From: Flavobacterium sp. KJJ
GTDB taxonomy: Bacteria; Bacteroidota; Bacteroidia; Flavobacteriales; Flavobacteriaceae
Direction of reading: 5' to 3'
Assembly (NCBI RefSeq): GCF_000708595.2
Contig: NZ_JARP01000003.1
Coordinates: 62,001-126,000 of the forward strand
DNA: 64,000 nucleotides
The translations under genes and the position numbers were made by a program. Below the pieces are notes generated by a model that worked only from the letters and a program-made list of their open reading frames with translations, was not told the DNA's origin and made no database searches. This document shows, in pieces, positions 58,078-64,000 of this stretch (positions within the stretch are counted from its first letter, which is position 1; each line of letters starts with the position of its first letter).

Positions 58078-58854
58078 ATGAAAGTAGTAATTTTTGCAGG
58101 TGGTTTTGGAACACGTCTTATGGAAGAAACCGAAGCCAGACCAAAGCCGATGGTTGAGATTGGTGGAAAACCTATATTATGGCATATATTAAAGATGTAT
58201 GAGCAACATGGTTACAATGAGTTTGTTATCTGTTTAGGATATAAAGCGACTTTTATTAAAGAATATTTTTATAATTATTATTTGCATAATTCTGATGTAA
58301 CAATTGAATTAGCCAATAATAATATTAATGTCCATTATTCAGAGACTGAATCCTTCAAAGTTACATTAATAGATACAGGTTTACATACAAATACTGCAGG
58401 AAGATTGAAACGTATCCAGAAATACGTAAAAGATGAAACTTTTATGCTTACTTATGGTGATGGCGTTGCAGATGTAAATTTATCTGAATTGCTTAAATTT
58501 CATAAATCGCATGGCAGACTAGCAACTTTAACTAGTGTACAGGTCCCTGGGCGTTTTGGAAATTTGGAAATAGGAAACGAAGGGGAGGTTGATAGTTTTA
58601 TCGAAAAACCGGCTGGTGATGGAATGTGGATTAATGGAGGTTTTTTTGTTTTAGAACCAGGGATTTTTAAATATCTTGAAAATGATGTTGAGGATATTCA
58701 ATGGGAAAAGGAGCCTTTGGGAGCTATTGCTAAGGATCAACAATTAGCAGCATATAAACACAACGGATTTTGGAAATGTATGGATGCTTTAAGAGATAGA
58801 GTAGAATTAGAAGCAATGTGGAATTCTGGAAATGCAAAATGGAAAACATGGTAG
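58078..58854 (+). CDS. rfbF: Glucose-1-phosphate cytidylyltransferase
   Basis: The 258-residue protein has the signature FAGGFGTRLMEETEARPKPM at residues 6-25 and CLGYKATFIKEYF near residue 55. YGDGVADVNLSELL lies near residue 126, and FWKCMDALRDRVELE near the end. It makes CDP-glucose, the entry to CDP-3,6-dideoxysugars. Its 3' end overlaps the next gene. The length is the family norm. Confidence 0.95.
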   Translation: MKVVIFAGGFGTRLMEETEARPKPMVEIGGKPILWHILKMYEQHGYNEFVICLGYKATFIKEYFYNYYLHNSDVTIELANNNINVHYSETESFKVTLIDTGLHTNTAGRLKRIQKYVKDETFMLTYGDGVADVNLSELLKFHKSHGRLATLTSVQVPGRFGNLEIGNEGEVDSFIEKPAGDGMWINGGFFVLEPGIFKYLENDVEDIQWEKEPLGAIAKDQQLAAYKHNGFWKCMDALRDRVELEAMWNSGNAKWKTW

Positions 58855-59939
58855 TTTCATTATTTGAAAAATTAAAAACATCTTATGATGGAAAAAAAGT
58901 CTTTTTGACTGGTCATACCGGTTTTAAAGGTTCTTGGATGTTAAAAACTTTATCTCTATTAGGAGCAGAAGTAAAAGGGTATGCTTTAGAGCCACAAACT
59001 AAGGATGATTTATTCCTTCTTATTGATGGACAGAAAATATGTGATTCTGTAATTGCAGATTTAAGAGATAAAAAACGCCTGGAGAAAGAGGTTTTAGATT
59101 TTCAGCCTGATTTTATTTTTCATCTTGCAGCACAGCCACTAGTTCGTTTGTCTTATGATATACCAGCAGAAACTTTTGAAGTAAATGTTATTGGTACTGC
59201 TAATGTTTTAGATGCTGTTCGCTTATTAGAAAAAAAATGTGATGTAGTATTAATTACTACAGATAAAGTATACCATAATAATGAGTGGATTTATCCATAC
59301 CGTGAAAATGATAGGCTAGGAGGATATGATCCGTACAGTGCAAGTAAGGCATGTGCTGAACTTCTTATAGATTCATACAGAAATTCATTTTTTAATAATA
59401 ATACATATAATAATCACAAAAAATCAATTGCTGTTGGAAGAGCTGGAAATGTTATTGGAGGAGGAGATTGGTCAAAAGATCGTTTGATTCCTGACATAGC
59501 AAAAGCTTTTGCATCTGATAAGGCAGTAGTAATAAGAAATCCTAAATCAGTTAGACCGTGGCAACATGTTTTAGAGCCTATTATTGGTTATTTATTATTA
59601 GGTTCTTTTCTCACAGAAAATCCGCTTGAATTTAATCAGTCTTATAATTTTGGACCCCATATATCAGATGCATTGCCAGTTGAAGAAATGCTAAATCTAG
59701 CAATTCAAAGTTGGGGAAAAGGAGAATATAAAGTGGAGTTTGATGAAAACCAGCCTCATGAGGCGGGATTGCTAAAATTAGATATTAGTAAAGCAATTAC
59801 TGAGTTGAATTGGGAGCCAAAATTAGATGCAGAAAAAGCAGTTAGCATGACTATCGATTGGTATAAAGCTTTTTTTGAAGATATTAGAAGCATTTCGAGT
59901 TTCACATCTGAACAAATCAATTATTTTTTAAATAAATAA
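58839..59939 (+). CDS. rfbG: CDP-glucose 4,6-dehydratase
   Basis: The extended SDR has KKVFLTGHTGFKGSWM near residue 20. HLAAQPLVRLSYDIP follows near residue 94, TTDKVYHNNEW near 140, and YSASKACAEL with the catalytic Tyr and Lys near 165. GHTGFKGSW is diagnostic of RfbG. It makes CDP-4-keto-6-deoxyglucose. I chose ATG 58839 (366 residues), overlapping rfbF by 16 bases. ATG 58848 is equally plausible, and a GTG at 58818 would give 373 residues but an odd N-terminus. Confidence 0.93.
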   Translation: MENMVVSLFEKLKTSYDGKKVFLTGHTGFKGSWMLKTLSLLGAEVKGYALEPQTKDDLFLLIDGQKICDSVIADLRDKKRLEKEVLDFQPDFIFHLAAQPLVRLSYDIPAETFEVNVIGTANVLDAVRLLEKKCDVVLITTDKVYHNNEWIYPYRENDRLGGYDPYSASKACAELLIDSYRNSFFNNNTYNNHKKSIAVGRAGNVIGGGDWSKDRLIPDIAKAFASDKAVVIRNPKSVRPWQHVLEPIIGYLLLGSFLTENPLEFNQSYNFGPHISDALPVEEMLNLAIQSWGKGEYKVEFDENQPHEAGLLKLDISKAITELNWEPKLDAEKAVSMTIDWYKAFFEDIRSISSFTSEQINYFLNK

Positions 59940-59942
59940 TAA

Positions 59943-60983
59943 ATGCTGAATTATTTTGAAGATGATTTAACTTTAGTATTTGAAAATACTAAAAATCTTT
60001 GGTTAGAAAATAAAAATAAAACAATATTCCTTACAGGAGGTACCGGTTTCTTTGGAATTTGGCTATTAATGAGTTTTATTTTTATTAATAGGAAGTTAAA
60101 ATTAAATTCAAATATAATAGTTCTTACACGTGATAAAAATAAATTTCTAGTTAAAAATAAGTGGATTAAGGATTATAATGAAATTAGTTTTTTAGAAGGT
60201 GATGTTCTTAATTTTGATTTTATAGAAAACCATATTGATTATATAATTCATGCAGCTACTGAGGCTAGTGTAAAGTTGAATGATGAGGAACCATTAGTTA
60301 TGTTCGAAACGGTTGTAAACGGAACTAAAAGGGTTTTAGAATTTGCAGAGTTAAAAAATGTAAAATCATTTTTACTTACAAGTAGTGGAGCAGTATATGG
60401 AACACAACCTTCAGATATTGAGAATATTTCAGAAAATTTCATAGGAGCCCCAATCACATCAGATGCAATGTCTATGTATGGAGAAGGTAAAAGAATGGCA
60501 GAACTATTATGCGCAGCTCATTATAAATTATTTAATTTACCAGTTAAAATTGCTAGATGTTATGCTTTTATCGGGCCATTTTTAGAATTAAATTCTCATT
60601 TTGCAGCTGGTAATTTTATTAAAAATTTATTAGATAATCATGATATAGTTATCGAAGGAGATGGAACACCGTACCGGTCTTATATGTATTCTGCTGATTT
60701 GGCAGTATGGTTGTGGACAATATTATTTGATGGAGAAAATAATAGTCCTTATAATGTTGGATCAAATAAAAGTATTACGATATCTGATCTTGCAAATCTT
60801 ATCTTAAAACAAGACGATGCAAATCATATAAAAGTGATTACTAAAACACCAAGGTCTAATAAACCTCCACTAAGATATGTTCCTAATACTGATAAGGCTA
60901 TAAAAAATTTAAATTTAGGAATTTATACAAACTTAGAGACCTGTATAAAAAAAACAATTGCGTACAACAAACTTATTCGCTAA
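59943..60983 (+). CDS. NAD(P)-dependent SDR epimerase/reductase
   Basis: The 346-residue extended SDR has the nucleotide loop LTGGTGFFGIWLL near residue 29. HAATEASVKLND follows near residue 102, the SSG stretch in LLTSSGAVYG near 145, and the catalytic YGEGK near 179. YALE-type substrate specificity cannot be read from sequence. In a CDP-sugar cluster with a YerE-like enzyme it could be the ketone reductase that completes the side chain, as YerF does in yersiniose synthesis, or a C4/C5 epimerase. The gene is very AT-rich. Gaps to its neighbours are 3 and 18 bases. Confidence 0.8.
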   Translation: MLNYFEDDLTLVFENTKNLWLENKNKTIFLTGGTGFFGIWLLMSFIFINRKLKLNSNIIVLTRDKNKFLVKNKWIKDYNEISFLEGDVLNFDFIENHIDYIIHAATEASVKLNDEEPLVMFETVVNGTKRVLEFAELKNVKSFLLTSSGAVYGTQPSDIENISENFIGAPITSDAMSMYGEGKRMAELLCAAHYKLFNLPVKIARCYAFIGPFLELNSHFAAGNFIKNLLDNHDIVIEGDGTPYRSYMYSADLAVWLWTILFDGENNSPYNVGSNKSITISDLANLILKQDDANHIKVITKTPRSNKPPLRYVPNTDKAIKNLNLGIYTNLETCIKKTIAYNKLIR

Positions 60984-61001
60984 TCAAATTATTTTTAAAT
61001 T

Positions 61002-61733
61002 ATGAATTATTATGAAAATAGTGAATCACATGGTATTTGGCGAATAATTCCGTCAATGACGTTAACCGATATTATTGCTCAGAGTAAATACGATTTTCAA
61101 ATATTGGATTGTGAACACGGCGCTTATGATTTTCATACTTTGGAACAAGATATTAGAATTTGCCATTTGAATAAATCATTGGCATATGTAAGGGTAAGTG
61201 GATTGGATAAAGTTGAAGTTCAACGTTGCTTGGATTTAGGTGCTGATGGAATTGTTTTTCCTCAATTAAATAATTATGAGGATTTTAATTTGGCAACTAA
61301 AATGACCCAATATGCACCTAAGGGGATACGTGGATTCAACCCATTTGTTTCAGCAGGTAAATATGGATACGAGAATATTTCTGAAAAAAAAATTAAGTGT
61401 ATTGCAATTATAGAAACATTAAATGCGATCACTGAACTAGATCGCATCCTTAGTATTTTAGAATTAGATATTTTATATATAGGTGTTTACGATTTATCTG
61501 CACAATTGGATTGTATTGGCATTATGGATTCTCCTAAGTTATTGATGTTGATGGATGAAATTATTGAAAAATGTAGAAAAGCATCAAAACAAGTCGGACT
61601 AATGGTCAACAGTATTGAAGATCAAAAAAAATATAAGAATAAGGGAGTAAATGTATTTGTTCATAGTGTTGATAGTTATGTGCTTAAAACCACATTTAAA
61701 AATACATTAAATAATTTTAAAGGCGACAATTAA
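61002..61733 (+). CDS. HpcH/HpaI-family class II pyruvate aldolase
   Basis: The 243-residue TIM-barrel protein keeps the residues known from HpaI: Asp36 and His39 in LDCEHGAYD, Arg64 in YVRVSG, and metal ligands Glu138 in IIETLNAI and Asp164 in IGVYDLSAQ. The spacings of 25 and 26 residues equal those of HpaI. The usual GPxDLS is GVYDLS here. These enzymes add pyruvate to short aldehydes. Coupled by TAATG overlap to the TPP enzyme, it could make 4-hydroxy-2-oxopentanoate from acetaldehyde. The sugar substrate and role are inferred. Confidence 0.85.
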   Translation: MNYYENSESHGIWRIIPSMTLTDIIAQSKYDFQILDCEHGAYDFHTLEQDIRICHLNKSLAYVRVSGLDKVEVQRCLDLGADGIVFPQLNNYEDFNLATKMTQYAPKGIRGFNPFVSAGKYGYENISEKKIKCIAIIETLNAITELDRILSILELDILYIGVYDLSAQLDCIGIMDSPKLLMLMDEIIEKCRKASKQVGLMVNSIEDQKKYKNKGVNVFVHSVDSYVLKTTFKNTLNNFKGDN

Positions 61734-63520
61734 TGGGTAGATTAATTAAAGTATCAGATTTAATAGTTAATTTTTTTGAAGAGAAAAGAGTAGAGCATGT
61801 TTTTTTACTATCAGGAGGGATGATGATGCATTTACTGGATTCAGTTAGTAAATCAAAAAAAATAAAATATGTTTGTAACCATCATGAACAAGCATGTTCT
61901 ATATCTGCTGAAGCATACGCCAGGGTAAAAAACACTATAGGAGTATGTTATGCTACTAGCGGACCAGGGGCAACTAATACCGTAACTGGGATAGCAGGAG
62001 CTTGGTTAGATTCATCTCCAGTTATGTTTTTAACAGGACAGAGTCGAGCTTCACTTACATCAAGAGAAAGTGGAATTGATAACTTAAGAATGTTAGGCAA
62101 TTTTGAAGTAGATATTTCTGAAATTATCAAACCTATTACTAAATATTCTTTCTTTTTGAACAATCCAAAAGAAGTTTTATTTCACTTAGAAAAAGCCTAT
62201 TTTTTGGCTACAAATGGCCGTCCTGGACCGGTATTGTTAGATATTCCTCTGGATGTTCAAGGAGCAATGGTTGATGAAGATGAATTATTACATTTTATTT
62301 CTCCTGAAGAAATGAAATATATCTTTGATCTAGACCCTTTAAAAAATGATTTGAAAAATGCTAAACAACCGTTAATTATAGCAGGACATGGTATTAGGGT
62401 AGCTAATCAGGTTGAACAATTTAGAGATCTAATTAGTCATTTACAAATACCTGTAGTTACCACTCAATTAGCTAATGATTTATTACCTTATATAGACAAT
62501 TTATATGTTGGAAAAGTCGGTCTAAGAGGAGACAGAGCTGGAAATTTTGCTGTTCAAACTTCAGATCTAATAATTACTTTAGGAACAAGTCTTCATATTA
62601 CAACTACAGGATATGAATTAGAATCATTTGCTCCTAATGCAAAAAAAATTGTTGTAGATATTGATGATGCTGTTCTAGAAAAGAACAAAGGTATCAGCAA
62701 TCTTCAAATTAAATCAGATGTATCTACTTTTATAAGTAAATTATACAATGAAGTGGAAACATTGAAAGTTAATTTATGGTTAGAAAAGTTAACAAAATGG
62801 AAAAAGGAATTTCTAATAATTAATGAACCGCATGTTCGCTTAGATGATGAAATTAATACATATCATTTTATAGACTTGTTAAGTAATAATTTGAATGATG
62901 ATGATATTATAATTGCAGATTCTGGTTCTTTATATTATATAACGGGACAAGCTTTATTAAGTAAAATAGATCAAAGAATAATATTATCTGGAGCATTAGG
63001 AGCAATGGGATATGCTTTACCGGCATCTATTGGAGCTGCATTTGCTGCGCCAGCCAAAAACATTATTTGTTTGGTTGGTGATGGATCAATGCAGTTAAAT
63101 GTTCAGGAATTACAAACAATTTCACACTACAACTTAAATTGCAAAATTATCATTATAAATAATAATGGTTATGCTTCAATAAGAAATAGTCAAGCTTCGT
63201 TTTTGGATGGTCATATTGCTGCAGCAAGTCAAGATACGGGAGTAACATTCCCGAATTGGGAAAAATTATCAGATGCTTACAATTTAGAATATATACGTAA
63301 AGATAAGTATAGTGAATTAGAAGAGCTATTTACTTATCTTAATAATAAAAAAGGACCGGTAATTGTAGAAATAATTGTTCCTGAAAATGTGACAATGATT
63401 CCTGCAGTAACGTCAGTGAAATTATCAAATGGTAGTTTTAAATCAAATATGTTACATGAAATGGTTCCTGAACTTAGTGAAGAGAAACTATTAGAGTTGG
63501 GAATATCAATTAATATTTAA
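61733..63520 (+). CDS. Thiamine-diphosphate enzyme, YerE/acetolactate-synthase-like
   Basis: The 595-residue protein has the Pyr domain with catalytic Glu52 in CNHHEQACS and SGPGATNTVTGIAGAW near residue 80. The central domain follows, and the PP domain carries GDGSMQLNVQEL from residue 449 and the NNNGYAS segment that completes the metal-TPP motif. YerE uses pyruvate to attach a two-carbon branch at C4 of CDP-3,6-dideoxy-4-ketoglucose in yersiniose synthesis. In this cluster the donor could be pyruvate or the aldolase product. Ordinary acetolactate synthase is unlikely in this setting, with no regulatory subunit or ilv genes. Confidence 0.88.
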   Translation: MGRLIKVSDLIVNFFEEKRVEHVFLLSGGMMMHLLDSVSKSKKIKYVCNHHEQACSISAEAYARVKNTIGVCYATSGPGATNTVTGIAGAWLDSSPVMFLTGQSRASLTSRESGIDNLRMLGNFEVDISEIIKPITKYSFFLNNPKEVLFHLEKAYFLATNGRPGPVLLDIPLDVQGAMVDEDELLHFISPEEMKYIFDLDPLKNDLKNAKQPLIIAGHGIRVANQVEQFRDLISHLQIPVVTTQLANDLLPYIDNLYVGKVGLRGDRAGNFAVQTSDLIITLGTSLHITTTGYELESFAPNAKKIVVDIDDAVLEKNKGISNLQIKSDVSTFISKLYNEVETLKVNLWLEKLTKWKKEFLIINEPHVRLDDEINTYHFIDLLSNNLNDDDIIIADSGSLYYITGQALLSKIDQRIILSGALGAMGYALPASIGAAFAAPAKNIICLVGDGSMQLNVQELQTISHYNLNCKIIIINNNGYASIRNSQASFLDGHIAAASQDTGVTFPNWEKLSDAYNLEYIRKDKYSELEELFTYLNNKKGPVIVEIIVPENVTMIPAVTSVKLSNGSFKSNMLHEMVPELSEEKLLELGISINI

Positions 63521-63523
63521 AAA

Positions 63524-64000
63524 ATGAAAAAATTAAGAGTAGCAATATTAGGGAGTGGAAATATAGGTACTGATTTATTAATAAAAATCCAACGTTCTGA
63601 ATTTTTAGAATGTGTATTATTTATAGGTAGAAATCTGTCTTCACCAGGTATGGCTAAAGCTATTGCTATGGGGGTTAAGGTTTCGGATGAAAGTATAAAT
63701 GCGATAGTAAAAAATTCAGATTTAGTTGATTTGGTTTTTGATGCAACATCTGCTAAAGATGCTAAAATTCATTGGGATATTTTAGATAAATTAGGTAAAA
63801 TCGTTGTTGATATGACTCCTGCTAAATTAGGAGTATTTTGTATTCCTGCAGTAAATTTAGATGAAGTTATAGAACATAGAAATGTAAATATGATTACTTG
63901 TGGTGGTCAGGCTTCAATTCCTATTGCTCACGTGATAGGTAAGACTCAGAAGAATGTAGAATATATTGAAGTAGTTTCGAGTATTGCTTCAAGAAGCGCC
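63524..64000 (+). CDS. mhpF: Acylating acetaldehyde dehydrogenase, 5' part only
   Basis: This frame starts with ATG at 63524, three bases after the TPP enzyme stop, and runs off the right edge after 159 codons. AILGSGNIGTDLLIKIQRS is the NAD loop of MhpF/DmpF. FDATSAKDAK near residue 72, the catalytic Cys in MITCGGQASIPI near residue 125, and EVVSSIASRSA at the end also match closely. The enzyme interconverts acetaldehyde and acetyl-CoA. It normally channels with a 4-hydroxy-2-oxovalerate aldolase in aromatic degradation. Its place in a CDP-sugar cluster is unusual. Confidence 0.9.
   Translation, partial: MKKLRVAILGSGNIGTDLLIKIQRSEFLECVLFIGRNLSSPGMAKAIAMGVKVSDESINAIVKNSDLVDLVFDATSAKDAKIHWDILDKLGKIVVDMTPAKLGVFCIPAVNLDEVIEHRNVNMITCGGQASIPIAHVIGKTQKNVEYIEVVSSIASRSA

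Noticed and set aside
58818..58838. GTG start at 58818 for rfbG
   Set aside because: The added residues MEFWKCK are atypical for RfbG and come from a long overlap with rfbF. The ATGs at 58839 and 58848 lie closer to the family start.

Overview
The window is a piece of a Flavobacterium-like (Bacteroidota, Flavobacteriia) chromosome. The evidence is strongly AT-rich DNA, a SusC/SusD pair, promoter boxes of the Bacteroidota type (TAnnTTTG near -7, with TTTG-like sequence 19-20 bases upstream), ribosomal-protein genes almost without Shine-Dalgarno sequences, and an UpxY-type NusG paralogue in a polysaccharide locus. No rRNA, tRNA, CRISPR array or insertion sequence was seen. This identification rests on sequence character and family recognition, not on a database search.

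Layout. (1) 1-10458 holds housekeeping and envelope genes: a truncated alpha-2-macroglobulin-like gene, a TPR protein, an Mpl-like muropeptide ligase, a GNAT, RadC, a YjjG-type phosphatase, RarA, a rhomboid protease and several secreted proteins of unknown role. (2) 10501-17825, minus strand, holds RlmB, a SusCD pair and an Omp85-type outer-membrane protein. (3) 17909-35460 is the ribosomal superoperon: rpsL-rpsG-fusA-rpsJ, then a terminator and a new promoter, then rplC to rplQ including secY, infA, rpmJ and rpoA. Further promoter or structured-leader signals lie before rpsH and rpsD. (4) 35567-43481 holds carA, eno, gltA, two amidinotransferase-fold hydrolases (the second CtlX), MarC, a CoA-binding protein and recR. 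(5) 43528-64000 is a surface-polysaccharide locus that runs off the right edge.

The polysaccharide locus has two parts. The first (43552-49756) has a Wza-like lipoprotein, a Wzc-like tyrosine autokinase, a WbpP-type 4-epimerase, a UDP-glucose dehydrogenase and an UpxY/NusG-like antiterminator. It ends at a strong hairpin terminator. A new promoter and a two-hairpin leader then start the second part at 50033: a WbpO/TviB-type dehydrogenase, a mannose-1-phosphate guanylyltransferase, RfbB, a second exporter and co-polymerase pair, and a CDP-deoxysugar set.

The most interesting part is 57019-64000. A flavin/[2Fe-2S] reductase, RfbF and RfbG point to a CDP-3,6-dideoxy-4-ketohexose. The next genes encode an SDR, an HpaI-type pyruvate aldolase, a YerE-like thiamine-diphosphate enzyme and an acylating acetaldehyde dehydrogenase. 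Together these could make acetaldehyde from acetyl-CoA, condense it with pyruvate to 4-hydroxy-2-oxopentanoate, and transfer the decarboxylated four-carbon unit to the C4 ketone. The product would be a branched octose of the erwiniose type. This is an inference from gene content; the expected 3-dehydrase (RfbH/E1) is not in the window.
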